Source: CAVPPA01 sp050730755 (GTDB taxonomy: Bacteria > Patescibacteriota > Saccharimonadia > Saccharimonadales > UBA4665). From it: a stretch of DNA of 64,000 nt. Location: NCBI GenBank assembly GCA_050730755.1, contig JBOHNR010000008.1, positions 62,001-126,000 of the forward strand, written 5' to 3'. Position 1 is the first letter of the stretch. Each line of letters opens with the position of its first letter. Shown piece by piece: positions 45,463-54,562 of this stretch. Below the pieces are notes generated by a model. It saw only the letters and a list, made by a program, of their open reading frames with translations. It searched no databases and was not told where the DNA came from. A program made the translations under genes and the position numbers.

Positions 45463-46470
45463 TTATTGTCCTTGTTTTTCGTATCCTGCTTCAACTCGGT
45501 GCTTTAGTGGTTGCCACCAATCTCTGTGCTGATAATACCAATCAATAGTTTGCCTTAGTCCCTTTTTCAGGCCGCTTCTACCCTTATACTTAGGCTCCCA
45601 AGCAAGTTCGCTACGAAGTTTGGTTGAATTCATTGCATAGCGCATATCATGCCCAGGACGATCCTTAACATGATCGTACCAATCTATAGGTTTATTCATT
45701 AACTCCAAGATCAGTTCTATGACCTTTTTGTTATTCGAATAGTCATTGTCGGCACCGATTATATAAGTTTCTCCTAAACTACCTTTGTTTAAGATGAGAT
45801 GTAGGGCATTATTATGGTCGTCGACATGAATCCAGTCGCGGATTTGTTCGCCACTACCATAAAGTTTAGGCTTAATTTGCGATAAAATATTAGTAATTTG
45901 TCTCGGTACGAATTTTTCAATATGCTGATAAGGTCCATAATTGTTGGAGCAGTTTGAAATTGTTGCCTTGACCCCGAAACTGCGTACCCAAGCTCGAACC
46001 AGCATATCAGAACTTGCCTTTGATGAAGAGTAGGGGCTTGAGGGATTATAAGGTGTTTTTTCATCAAAGCGATAAGTGTCGTCAAGCGTTAGATCACCAA
46101 AAACTTCATCGGTTGAGATGTGGTGTAAACGTTTGTTGTGTTTACGAACGGCTTCGAGGATTGTATAAGTGCCAATTATATTCGTCTCAACAAAAGGCCA
46201 CGGTTTTTTGAGCGAGTTATCGTTATGACTTTCGGCGGCAAAATGTACAATTAAATCATTTTTGCCAACTAACTTATTCATTAATTGGGCATCACATATA
46301 TTACCCTCAACAAACTTAACTTTATCAATAACAGAGTCGAGATTTTTCTTATTACCGGCATACGTTAAAGCATCAACAACAGTCATATCGTATTCAGGAT
46401 GGTGTTTAACTGTGTAGTGAACGAAATTTGACCCAATAAAGCCTGCACCACCGGTAATTAACATTTTCAT
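45463..46470 (-). CDS. rmlB: dTDP-glucose 4,6-dehydratase
   Basis: Converts dTDP-glucose to dTDP-4-keto-6-deoxyglucose. Seen: MLITGGAGFIGSNFVHY (NAD-binding), HFAAESHNDNS near residue 83, HISTDEVFGDL near 115, YSSSKASSDMLVRAW with the catalytic Y-x3-K, and NYGPYQHIEKFVP, all diagnostic for RmlB. The frame opens at 46509, but ATG 46470 matches the family N-terminus and has a GGAG 11 bases upstream. About 335 residues. Directly upstream of rmlA in the same minus-strand series. Confidence 0.95.
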   Translation of the reverse strand: MKMLITGGAGFIGSNFVHYTVKHHPEYDMTVVDALTYAGNKKNLDSVIDKVKFVEGNICDAQLMNKLVGKNDLIVHFAAESHNDNSLKKPWPFVETNIIGTYTILEAVRKHNKRLHHISTDEVFGDLTLDDTYRFDEKTPYNPSSPYSSSKASSDMLVRAWVRSFGVKATISNCSNNYGPYQHIEKFVPRQITNILSQIKPKLYGSGEQIRDWIHVDDHNNALHLILNKGSLGETYIIGADNDYSNNKKVIELILELMNKPIDWYDHVKDRPGHDMRYAMNSTKLRSELAWEPKYKGRSGLKKGLRQTIDWYYQHRDWWQPLKHRVEAGYEKQGQ

Positions 46471-46719
46471 AGCTATAGCAGCTCCATGATTAGACGATAA
46501 ATTTGCCACCGGTCGTCTTTTTTAACAATAAAAATAACCAACCCAGTAACAAAATTACTAGCAGTATTACAAGAATCGATTTGTTTGGTGAGTGCATCCA
46601 CGGGGGATATACCTTTGCTTACGTTTATGCTGCTCAACCGACACGTTTCAAGTGTTAGCTATTTACAGATTATGTCTAGAAAGCTAAACTGTCAAATCAA
46701 GAAGATTCAATTATTAAAC

Positions 46720-47844
46720 TTATCCTCCAATGTATCCGCCGGCATATTGAAACAAAAAATATGTCCAAACAACGCTAGTAACTATCAAGGCGAAAGTGTA
46801 ACCAAGTTTTTTATCGCGTAGATAGCCGTAGAGCATAAGCTCTAAAGGAAAAGCCATCAAGACGTATCTGTTAAAGCCACCAAATTGTTTACCGACTAAT
46901 GGAATAAGAATAAATAGTAATGAATAAATCGAAAAACTTCTTTTACGGTTCCACCAATATATAGCTGTAATGATCAGTAGAATTATAAAAATTAGATTTA
47001 AGAAATCGACTGTAGTTAGTAGGTTGGAAAAACCGTGTTGCAGCCAGCCATGATTTGATACCTGTGAAGTAATAAAGGCTAAAGGTTTATTAAAGTTAAC
47101 TTTTAAGAACAAAATGTATCCGAGTAAGCCCAAACTCCCTACAATGATCGTTCCCGCAAAAGTTTTTATTTTTGCCTTTTGTTCTAGCAAGATCATAGCT
47201 AATAGTGCCAATACGAATATACCGGTTACGTGTGTAGCGGTTACAAGCATAAGCAATAATGCCGCCACGAGGTATTTTTTGCGCAGGGCGCTATAAATGG
47301 CCCCTAAAGATAGAAACGCAAACAGGCTTTCTGTATAAGTAGCTAGAAAAAATACGGCTGTCGGGAATAGTATGAAAAACAGAAGCCCTTTGATAGCCTC
47401 CATATTGTCTGTGATCTTGAATAGAAATTTGACGATTTTGAGGTAAAAATAAATTACTCCAACAAAGCTCAGCCAGGACACAGCGAGAGCGCTGTTAAGC
47501 GGGGAACTAATAACCATGTTAATTATTCGTGCAATCAAAGGATATAAAGGGAAAAAATTAGCTTGAGTTGCGCTGGTATAGCTGTTTTGTTCAATGTTCA
47601 AGTAGTCTGGTCCATCCCAATTCGACAAAAAACTAAGGGGATTAGTTTGTTCTTGGTTGTAGTGGGCGATTACTGATGGGTTTGTCAATACGATTTTGTT
47701 GTTATACCACCCTAAAAACACCCCACACGATATAACAATTACGGCAACTACTATCGATAGATAGAAATCTTTAGTAAGGATAAAATGCTTTATTTTGGAG
47801 TACGCAGCTAAAATGTTATTTATTGAAGGCATATTCACTTGCAT
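46720..47844 (-). CDS. PIG-V-like polytopic mannosyltransferase-type protein
   Basis: GT-C-type membrane protein resembling the eukaryotic GPI mannosyltransferase 2 (PIG-V) family found in bacterial glycan loci. Seen: an outer loop after the first helix with WDGPDYLNIEQNSY (family DG-x-x-Y-acidic motif), NFFPLYPLIARII, ILFPTAVFFLATYTESLFAFLSL and GGFNRYVLMAFPLELML, and about nine hydrophobic segments. It would use a polyprenyl-phosphate sugar, possibly from the GT2/DUF2304 pair. It lies in a minus-strand series but with a 249-base gap to rmlB, in which nothing coding is visible. Substrate unknown. Confidence 0.72.
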   Translation of the reverse strand: MQVNMPSINNILAAYSKIKHFILTKDFYLSIVVAVIVISCGVFLGWYNNKIVLTNPSVIAHYNQEQTNPLSFLSNWDGPDYLNIEQNSYTSATQANFFPLYPLIARIINMVISSPLNSALAVSWLSFVGVIYFYLKIVKFLFKITDNMEAIKGLLFFILFPTAVFFLATYTESLFAFLSLGAIYSALRKKYLVAALLLMLVTATHVTGIFVLALLAMILLEQKAKIKTFAGTIIVGSLGLLGYILFLKVNFNKPLAFITSQVSNHGWLQHGFSNLLTTVDFLNLIFIILLIITAIYWWNRKRSFSIYSLLFILIPLVGKQFGGFNRYVLMAFPLELMLYGYLRDKKLGYTFALIVTSVVWTYFLFQYAGGYIGG

Positions 47845-48013
47845 TATCTATATTTAATACTGGAAATCAATTAGCTTTTCTACCGTATAGCACCCTAAAT
47901 TTTAGTATAATCCGATACAATTATATCTATATACGTACCATAGCTGCTAATAAGCTGAGTAATTTAGTATTTGTTAGGATTCAATGAATTGAAATTACGC
48001 ATCAGTAATCGGA

Positions 48014-49846
48014 TTATTCCACAGTAACCGATTTGGCAAGATTACGAGGTTTATCAACGTCGAAGCCTTTTTCAAGAGCCATATAATAGGCGAATAATTG
48101 CATCGGAATAGTTTGCAAAATTGGCGCTGTTTGTTCAAGGGTTTTCGGTATAAAGATAGTATCATCAACTAACTTCTGAATAACTTTATTGCCTTCAGTG
48201 GCAATCGCTAGAATTGGTCCTCGGCGGGCTTTGATTTCTTCTATATTAGAATAAATTTTTTGCATTAAGTCAGAATCTGTCGCAATAGCTAGGGTTGGAA
48301 AGTTTTGGTCGATCATGGCAATCGGCCCATGCTTGGTTTCCCCTGAAGCAAAGCCTTCAGCGTGAATGTACGAGACTTCCTTTAGTTTAAGTGCTCCTTC
48401 TAATGCGCACGGATAACCATATCGTCTACCCATAAATAGAAAATCATGGTACTGGCTGTATTTTTTAACTAATCTCTCGATTGTCCCAGCTTGATTTAGT
48501 AAAATCTGTGTTTTTCCGGGCAAAGCCTCAATCTCGGTTAGTAGAGGCTTGTATAATTTATGCTTACCTCGGCTAAGACCTAAGGCTATTTGCAACAACA
48601 CAATGACCTGGGCAATAAATGCTTTCGTAGAGGCAACTGCTTGCTCCGGCCCAGCATGGCAATAAACACCGGCATCGGTCATTCTAGCTACAGTTGAGCC
48701 GACGACATTGACAACCCCTAGCCGGAGAACTCCGTAATCTTCAACTTTTTTAAGAGCTGCAATCGTATCAGCTGTCTCGCCAGACTGCGATATTGCAAGC
48801 AGGGCAGTGCCGCGAGAAAAAGGCTCATCGCGATACCGAAACTCGCTAGCAATTTGTACTTCAACTGGAATGCCGGCTAACTCTTCGATCAGGTATTCAC
48901 CGACAAGTCCTGCATAATAAGCTGTTCCACAAGCCACAATTACAATCCGCTCAATACGATCTAGTTGCTTTCCAACCAACTCTAAGCCGCCAAGCTTAAG
49001 TGTCCCACTAATGGCATGGACTCGTCCGGCAGTTGCTAATTGTATAATCTGAGGTATTTCGAAAATTTCTTTGAGCATGAAGTGAGGAAATTGACCGAGA
49101 CTGGCTTGTGTCACGTCATAATTTAGTAATTCAACTTTGCGGTTAACTGGGCCTTGCTTGTTAAGATTCACTAGATGATATGACTTTTTGTTAATTACAA
49201 CTATTTCGTCGTCCTCAACATAAACTATTTGATTAGTGTGCTTCATTAACGCGTTTGGGTCAGAGGCAATAAACATTTCGTCTTTGCCAATTCCTAATAC
49301 TAAGGGGCTCGAAAGCCGAGCCGCAAAAAGTTTATCCGGCTCATAGGTAGTAATAGCAACGATGGAATATGCGCCTTTTAAATCCTTAATTGTTGCTTTA
49401 AAAGCTTCCTCAAAAGAAGCTGTCTTCTTGTAGTAGTAATCAATAAGTTGGGGAATAACTTCAGTATCAGTATCGGTGACAAAGGCATAGCCTTTGTCTG
49501 TAAGACGCTTTTTAATGTCCAGATAATTTTCAATGATACCGTTATGGACGACAAAGATGGTTTTGTCACTATTCGTGTGAGGGTGGGCATTATTAACCGT
49601 TGGTGCCCCGTGAGTAGCCCACCGAGTGTGTCCAATACCGCTGACACTACTACCTAAGTGAGCTGTCGTTATAAGTTTCTCCAGTTCTTGAACACGGCCC
49701 GCCTCTTTTAGGAGGGTAGCTTTATGATCTTTAGTGATAACAGCTAACCCAGCCGAGTCGTACCCACGGTACTCAAGTGCTTTGAGCCCGTCGATGATAA
49801 TTTTTGGAGAAGCTTTAGGGCCAACATAGCCAACAATACCGCACAT
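48014..49846 (-). CDS. glmS: Glutamine--fructose-6-phosphate aminotransferase (isomerizing)
   Basis: Makes glucosamine-6-phosphate, the first step toward UDP-GlcNAc for peptidoglycan and for the FnlA pathway. Seen: N-terminal nucleophile Cys2 (MCGIVGYVG), glutaminase motifs RGYDSAGLAV and GIGHTRWATHGAP, HNGIIENYLDIK, then two SIS domains with SQSGETADTIAALKK and CEGALKLKEVSYIHAEGFASGETKHGPIAMI in abbreviated form, and C-terminus KSVTVE. 610 residues as usual. No glmS ribozyme space precedes it; instead a TGGTATACT extended -10 sits eight bases before the ATG. Confidence 0.96.
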   Translation of the reverse strand: MCGIVGYVGPKASPKIIIDGLKALEYRGYDSAGLAVITKDHKATLLKEAGRVQELEKLITTAHLGSSVSGIGHTRWATHGAPTVNNAHPHTNSDKTIFVVHNGIIENYLDIKKRLTDKGYAFVTDTDTEVIPQLIDYYYKKTASFEEAFKATIKDLKGAYSIVAITTYEPDKLFAARLSSPLVLGIGKDEMFIASDPNALMKHTNQIVYVEDDEIVVINKKSYHLVNLNKQGPVNRKVELLNYDVTQASLGQFPHFMLKEIFEIPQIIQLATAGRVHAISGTLKLGGLELVGKQLDRIERIVIVACGTAYYAGLVGEYLIEELAGIPVEVQIASEFRYRDEPFSRGTALLAISQSGETADTIAALKKVEDYGVLRLGVVNVVGSTVARMTDAGVYCHAGPEQAVASTKAFIAQVIVLLQIALGLSRGKHKLYKPLLTEIEALPGKTQILLNQAGTIERLVKKYSQYHDFLFMGRRYGYPCALEGALKLKEVSYIHAEGFASGETKHGPIAMIDQNFPTLAIATDSDLMQKIYSNIEEIKARRGPILAIATEGNKVIQKLVDDTIFIPKTLEQTAPILQTIPMQLFAYYMALEKGFDVDKPRNLAKSVTVE

Positions 49847-49854
49847 GGTGTTAA

Positions 49855-49863
49855 AGTATACCA
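49855..49863 (-). promoter_or_regulatory. Extended -10 promoter of glmS, near-leaderless
   Basis: On the minus strand TGG followed by TATACT (49860-49855) ends eight bases before the glmS ATG. The TG dinucleotide makes it an extended -10, so a -35 is not required. The transcript would begin one or two bases before the start codon, leaving no room for a leader or ribozyme. Confidence 0.5.
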
Positions 49864-49955
49864 GTTCTATAGTTATAGTAAATATTATTCATTAAACATT
49901 ACACTTTATGATAATAATTATTGGAATTATACTTAATTGAATTATTTAAGAATTA

Positions 49956-51122
49956 TTATTTTGGTAGTTGTTTTTGAGCCTTAAGGCTAGGGCTAGCCAT
50001 AATTTTTTTAATTAACAAGGACATTCTATTATCAAAATGTTGAGGCGAAAAGTTATCGGTGGAAATTGAGATAGCTTCACTGTTGAACTTACGATTGGCA
50101 AACTGCTTAATAGCTAGAGCTAGACTCTTAGCTGATTGTTCTTCAAAGAATAAGCCTGTCTTATTAGGCACGACATAATCAAGGGCACCGCCACCCTTGC
50201 AGGCAATAACTGGCGTGCCAGCAGCCATGGCTTCAAGAGGTGTAATACCGAAATCATCAATCCCCGGAAAGAGGAGAGCACTTGCATTACCAAATTCCTC
50301 GGCTACCACCTCATCGGACACCTTACCTAGGAAAGTGACTGATGGTCCGGCTAATTTATGGAGCTGTTTATAATCGGGTCCATTACCTATGACAGTCAAA
50401 GGTAGCTTTAGTTGAGTGCAGGTTGATACGGCTAAATCAAATCGTTTGTAAGGGGTCTGACGACCCGAAATTACAAAGCCGTATCGGTTTCTATTAGTTG
50501 ACCAAATTTTGAAACGATCAGTCGGGACTGGTGGGTAGATGACAATTGACGAACGGTCGTAGTATTTATGGATTTCGGCTCTGGTGTGATTTGAGTTGGC
50601 GATGATGAAATCCGGGCGCTGAGCAGCCTTATAGTCCCATCGCCTTAACGGTCCAACTAGAAATTTCAAGCTACGCCGGGCTAACCAGTTAAAAGCGCCA
50701 AAACCGGGATTTTGTAGATATTCGTTATATCGACTCCAGTAATAATGTGTTGGTGCGTGGCAGTAATTGATATGTACAGTTGAAGCTGGCGTCTTAATGC
50801 CTTTAGCCTCAGCCCCGGAGCTACTAATGATTAGATCGTAACCTTTAAGTCTTAGATGAGTAAACCACCAAATACGCAATACCGGAATGTATTTGCGCAA
50901 CACCGATAACGGCCAGTACTGAAGTATTCCCGTCTTGACTTTACCATCTAACCTCTTGCGCCACTGACGGTTGCAATAGGAAGTATAAATTGGAGCATCA
51001 GGAAATAACTTGTGCAGTTGCTCAACGACCAACTCAGCACCCCCACCGATCAACCAATCGTGAACAATAGCTACTTTGAGCTTTGATTTTGAGCGCGGTT
51101 CTTTTGAAACATCATTTACCAT
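49956..51122 (-). CDS. GT4 glycosyltransferase, WbaZ/mannosyltransferase-like
   Basis: GT-B enzyme of the surface-glycan locus. Seen: KVAIVHDWLIGGGAELVVEQL, SYCNRQWRKR, the HINYCHAPTHYYWSRY segment typical of the WbaZ-type family, RPDFIIANSNHTRAEIHKYY, the VISGRQTPYKRFDLAV hinge, and LLFPGIDDFGITPLEAMAAGTPVIA with the donor-binding acidic pair. 388 residues, normal. Lies after the initiating phosphotransferase gene on the minus strand, consistent with an early transfer step. Mannose is the usual donor of the family, not shown here. Confidence 0.82.
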   Translation of the reverse strand: MVNDVSKEPRSKSKLKVAIVHDWLIGGGAELVVEQLHKLFPDAPIYTSYCNRQWRKRLDGKVKTGILQYWPLSVLRKYIPVLRIWWFTHLRLKGYDLIISSSGAEAKGIKTPASTVHINYCHAPTHYYWSRYNEYLQNPGFGAFNWLARRSLKFLVGPLRRWDYKAAQRPDFIIANSNHTRAEIHKYYDRSSIVIYPPVPTDRFKIWSTNRNRYGFVISGRQTPYKRFDLAVSTCTQLKLPLTVIGNGPDYKQLHKLAGPSVTFLGKVSDEVVAEEFGNASALLFPGIDDFGITPLEAMAAGTPVIACKGGGALDYVVPNKTGLFFEEQSAKSLALAIKQFANRKFNSEAISISTDNFSPQHFDNRMSLLIKKIMASPSLKAQKQLPK

Positions 51123-51201
51123 GTCATATATCCTGCAATTCTAGATAAGTACTTGGTCCAGACAATAACAGCAGTGTTCAAGTTTCGCTTTCGCATAACG
51201 T

Positions 51202-52635
51202 TTACTGGGCGCCTTTTCGAGAGACGACCGCGCTGACTGTTTTGAATAGTATGACAAGATCTAGCCAAAAACTCCAATTCTGAACATAATATAGATCGAG
51301 TTGACGGCGATCTTCAAAACTAATAATGCGTCGACCGGAGACTACTGCCAAACCAGTTAAACCGGTCTTAACACTTAACATTAGGTTCTTTTTATCATAA
51401 TTATCGAGCTCAAATGGCTCTAGTGGTCGGGGGCCAACTAAACTCATTTCACCCTTTAAGACGTTTAGTAGTTGAGGTAGCTCGTCTAGGCTTGTTCGGC
51501 GCAAAAATCGGCCAAGTCGAGAAAGCCGCGGATCATCTTCCAAAAAATCACCGTTCTGACGGTAGCGTTTGGCTAGCTCTGAGCGACCCATCTTGGCAAA
51601 ACCTTCCTCAGGTGTCATCCGGTGATAGCTATGAAGCTGCGTTCGGAATTTGTAAATTTGAATTATCTCCCCAAAGCGGCTTAATCTAGCTTGAGTAAAT
51701 ATCGGGTCTCCATGGTCGAACACTATCATTAACAGACTGATGATGGCTATGACTGGTATTGCTATTATGAAAAGTAACGTACCAATCACTAAATCAAATA
51801 TACGTTTAACAACTTTCCCCCAGCCCAGAAGTGCTGTCTGATTAACTGTAATAACTGGTGTTGAACCTTGGAACAACTCAACCTTAACGTTACCGACAAA
51901 TAACTCGCTATTACCCGGCACAAAACGGTAAGTAGCATGGTGTTCTTGGGCGTAGGTTAATATCTCAGTATTTCTACTTTCGTCAACGTAAAGCTCAGTC
52001 TGTAAAATGCTGTGAAGATTAGGTTCGGGATGCTCTCTTAAAAATTGAATGAAATTGGCATAAAGCGCTAAATTGTGATTACCCAAGGCTAGTTTGCCAC
52101 CAACAACAGCTACTATCTTATAGCCAGAATGTCGAGTATTGGTTAGGGCATTAATCAACTGTCGTGACATTTCGGTGTTGCCGACGATCAAAACACGGTT
52201 GAGACCAATTGCGTAGCCGAATAACTGGCTGCGTATCAGACGGGCTAAATTTCGATAAACAACTAGAAAAATAAAAGCTAGCGCAAAGCCATAAATTGGT
52301 ACTAATTTAGCTGGAAAGAGTGGTTTAACACTAATGAAATCTAGAAAGATAAGGAATGTCAGCCCTATGAATGAGCCGACAAATAATCTAGGCAACTCAC
52401 TAAAACGTCGTTCATAGATGTTGCTGTTATATAACCCGACTAGCGCAAAAACTAGAATCCAGAATGGCAGTACTAACAAAAATGTATTTATAAATGTGTG
52501 CACAGGAATCGGATGATGAACCGGAGAGCTTGATGCCGCTCGTAAACCATAACCGGCTAGAAAAGCAGCCACCAGCGCTAAAAAATCGCCCACAACCAAA
52601 GAGATACTGTAAACTAGCGAAGCGTTATTTTTCAT
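51202..52635 (-). CDS. Polyprenyl-phosphate sugar-1-phosphate transferase (WcaJ/WbaP-type)
   Basis: Starts glycan synthesis by moving a sugar-phosphate to undecaprenyl-phosphate. Seen: four N-terminal membrane segments (about 1-140), a Rossmann-like middle domain (GLNRVLIVGNTEMSRQL), a fifth membrane segment near 285-310 and the catalytic bacterial sugar transferase domain with KFRTQLHS, DPRLSRLGRFLRRTSLDELPQ, LKGEMSLVGPRPLEP, GLTGLAVVSGR and DLYYVQNWS. Five-helix long form. Divergent from the O-antigen-ligase-like gene 24 bases away. Sugar (Glc, Gal or a HexNAc) is not predictable from sequence. Confidence 0.92.
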   Translation of the reverse strand: MKNNASLVYSISLVVGDFLALVAAFLAGYGLRAASSSPVHHPIPVHTFINTFLLVLPFWILVFALVGLYNSNIYERRFSELPRLFVGSFIGLTFLIFLDFISVKPLFPAKLVPIYGFALAFIFLVVYRNLARLIRSQLFGYAIGLNRVLIVGNTEMSRQLINALTNTRHSGYKIVAVVGGKLALGNHNLALYANFIQFLREHPEPNLHSILQTELYVDESRNTEILTYAQEHHATYRFVPGNSELFVGNVKVELFQGSTPVITVNQTALLGWGKVVKRIFDLVIGTLLFIIAIPVIAIISLLMIVFDHGDPIFTQARLSRFGEIIQIYKFRTQLHSYHRMTPEEGFAKMGRSELAKRYRQNGDFLEDDPRLSRLGRFLRRTSLDELPQLLNVLKGEMSLVGPRPLEPFELDNYDKKNLMLSVKTGLTGLAVVSGRRIISFEDRRQLDLYYVQNWSFWLDLVILFKTVSAVVSRKGAQ

Positions 52636-52658
52636 GAGCTATACTTAGTGTAACACCT

Positions 52659-53999
52659 ATGTATACCCAAAAATTTGTTAACTGGATCACATGGTTTATG
52701 CCTACTGTAGCACTGTTAATTATTGTGCTTGTCCCGTTTCAGGGTATCTTGACTGTCGGCTTATCACAGCTGTTTGGCCACTACACAATTCTTCGTCTTT
52801 GGAAAGAATTTTTAATGATACTCCTCGCCATTGGTGCCGTTTACATAGTTGTCAAAAACAAAAAAATTCGGACTCAGTTATTCAAATCTAAGCTGACATG
52901 GCTAATAGCCACCTTCATTTTTGTAGAGTTACTTTGGGGTATAGTCGCTTACCTAACGCATCAAGTAAGCACTAAAGCTCTTGGTTACAGTTGGATTAGT
53001 GATAACCGCTATTTTATCTTCTTTTTAAATGTCTGGATTATCGCCGCTGCTACACCAAAAATAAAAAATAGTTGGCCGAAAATTGTTTTCTGGCCGGCAG
53101 CAGTAGTTATTGTTTTCGGCTTATTGCAGTATTTTATATTGCCCTATAACTTTATGACTCATTTTGGCTATAGCTCAGCCACTATCTTTCCTTACGAAGA
53201 TATTAACAGTAATATTCATTACATTCGTATTATGTCTACTTTGCGTGGCGCCAATCCGTTGGGCGCCTACCTGATTGTGGTCTTAAGTTTGGCTATCGTC
53301 CTTTGGCGTCAACAAAAAAAATGGTGGTTGGTAGCACTAGCTGGAGCTGGGACTTTAGCTCTAATTTTTAGCTTTTCTCGGGCGGCTTGGCTTGGCCTTG
53401 TTTTAGGTCTTATCACATTATTTTGGATTGGGCTAAAAAGTAGAGGCAAGCGGCAATGGACATTAGTTGGCTTAGTTGTCTGTCTAATAGTTGCGGTGGT
53501 TGTCGGTTTAGGGTTACGAAATAATGCAACTTTTCAAAATATTTTTCTTCACACTCAAACGAGTTCAGTCGTTCAATCAACCTCAGATCAAGGTCACGTT
53601 TCAGATATTCAAAGTGGACTAGGTAATGTCTTGACAGAGCCGCTCGGACGGGGACCGGGCACAGCTGGTCCGGCATCAGTCTATAATAGTGGGCACCCAG
53701 CTCGAATTGCTGAAAATTATTTCATCCAAATCGGTCAAGAAACCGGCTGGATTGGTCTAGCCCTATTTGTAGCCATTAATCTAGCAGTCGCAGTTGCTCT
53801 TTGGCGCCGCCGGGCACATCCTTTAGCATTAGGCTTATTAATTGCTCTGATTGGGATCAGTTTTGCTAATCTTTTAAGTCCCGCCTGGACTGATGATACG
53901 CTGTGCTATTTATGGTGGGGTTTGGCGGCTATTGCTTGCACTATACCGCTTAAGCGACTAAAGCCTGAAGATTACCGGCGGCGGTCATTAATTGAATAG
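52659..53999 (+). CDS. O-antigen ligase/polymerase-like membrane protein (Wzy/WaaL)
   Basis: Polytopic protein joining lipid-linked glycan repeats or attaching glycans to an acceptor. Seen: about 11 hydrophobic segments over 446 residues, Arg-containing large outside loop around residues 280-360 with GRGPGTAGPA and an H-P pair (GHPARIAENYFIQIGQETGWIG in part), the typical Wzy_C feature, and an upstream LRGANPLGAYL segment. Since an ABC exporter also exists in the window, two different glycan export routes may coexist. Ligase and polymerase cannot be separated by sequence alone. Confidence 0.78.
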   Translation: MYTQKFVNWITWFMPTVALLIIVLVPFQGILTVGLSQLFGHYTILRLWKEFLMILLAIGAVYIVVKNKKIRTQLFKSKLTWLIATFIFVELLWGIVAYLTHQVSTKALGYSWISDNRYFIFFLNVWIIAAATPKIKNSWPKIVFWPAAVVIVFGLLQYFILPYNFMTHFGYSSATIFPYEDINSNIHYIRIMSTLRGANPLGAYLIVVLSLAIVLWRQQKKWWLVALAGAGTLALIFSFSRAAWLGLVLGLITLFWIGLKSRGKRQWTLVGLVVCLIVAVVVGLGLRNNATFQNIFLHTQTSSVVQSTSDQGHVSDIQSGLGNVLTEPLGRGPGTAGPASVYNSGHPARIAENYFIQIGQETGWIGLALFVAINLAVAVALWRRRAHPLALGLLIALIGISFANLLSPAWTDDTLCYLWWGLAAIACTIPLKRLKPEDYRRRSLIE

Positions 54000-54026
54000 T
54001 CGTAAACTGAGTAGTAGGATCTAGGT

Positions 54027-54515
54027 ATGAGCGAGAAACTAACTGATCCCTCAAAAATGCTCAGACCAACCAAGAAACAACGCCAGCTACTGACATATAT
54101 TGAGCAGTTTATTACTGAACACGGCTACAGTCCCAGTTATCGGGAGATAATGACCGGGCTTAATTATACTTCCGTGGCAACGGTAGCACTGCATGTTAAT
54201 AACCTTATATCGCGCGGTCATTTAAAAAAGCGCGGCTACTCAGCTCGTTCTATAGAGTTAACCAACCAGGTAGGGGAGTTGTTAGTTACGACCAATCAGG
54301 TTGAACCGGCCGAAGAAAAATGGCTGGTTCAAAAGGTCGAACACAGTTTCAGACAAGTTGAACAATCAGGTGGACTCTTCAGTGACAGCCAACTTAATGG
54401 TTTATATATTTTAGTCGGAGCCTTGAATGTGCTTGGTCTGGAGGCTGCCGCCCAAAGCTTCCAATCTCGTCTGAGCGTACTCAAAAAACGCTCTACCGAT
54501 CGCCGACCAGCTTAG
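54027..54515 (+). CDS. LexA-type winged-helix protein lacking the S24 protease domain
   Basis: Residues about 10-80 match the LexA N-terminal DNA-binding domain: TKKQRQLLTYIEQFI, HGYSPSYREI, LNYTSVATVALHVNNLISRGHL and KRGYSARSIEL. The Ala-Gly cleavage site and Ser/Lys catalytic dyad of true LexA are absent; instead there is an acidic linker and a helical C-terminal 75 residues (VEHSFRQVEQSGG onwards). It may repress or activate constitutively, be controlled by another signal, or have lost SOS function. ATG 54027 has an AGGATCTAGG stretch before it. Upstream is the Wzy-like gene on the same strand. Confidence 0.78.
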   Translation: MSEKLTDPSKMLRPTKKQRQLLTYIEQFITEHGYSPSYREIMTGLNYTSVATVALHVNNLISRGHLKKRGYSARSIELTNQVGELLVTTNQVEPAEEKWLVQKVEHSFRQVEQSGGLFSDSQLNGLYILVGALNVLGLEAAAQSFQSRLSVLKKRSTDRRPA

Positions 54516-54530
54516 ATTAACCTTAAGGGT

Positions 54531-54536
54531 TATAAT
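54531..54536 (+). promoter_or_regulatory. -10 box before the anchored protein gene
   Basis: TATAAT lies 26 bases before ATG 54563. No -35 match at 16-18 bases is visible. The short A-rich leader contains AAAGGTAA as a weak ribosome site. Confidence 0.35.
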
Positions 54537-54562
54537 ACAAAAGGTAAACAAAAAAAGTATTT

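Noticed and set aside
46471..46719. Plus-strand frame 46585-46821 between rmlB and the PIG-V-like gene
   Set aside because: Runs into the opposite confident gene, has no ribosome site and a composition unlike protein. The gap itself shows nothing else.
49847..49955. Possible glmS ribozyme upstream of glmS
   Set aside because: The 109-base spacer is A/T rich without the ribozyme core, and an extended -10 sits eight bases before the start codon, leaving no transcribed leader.
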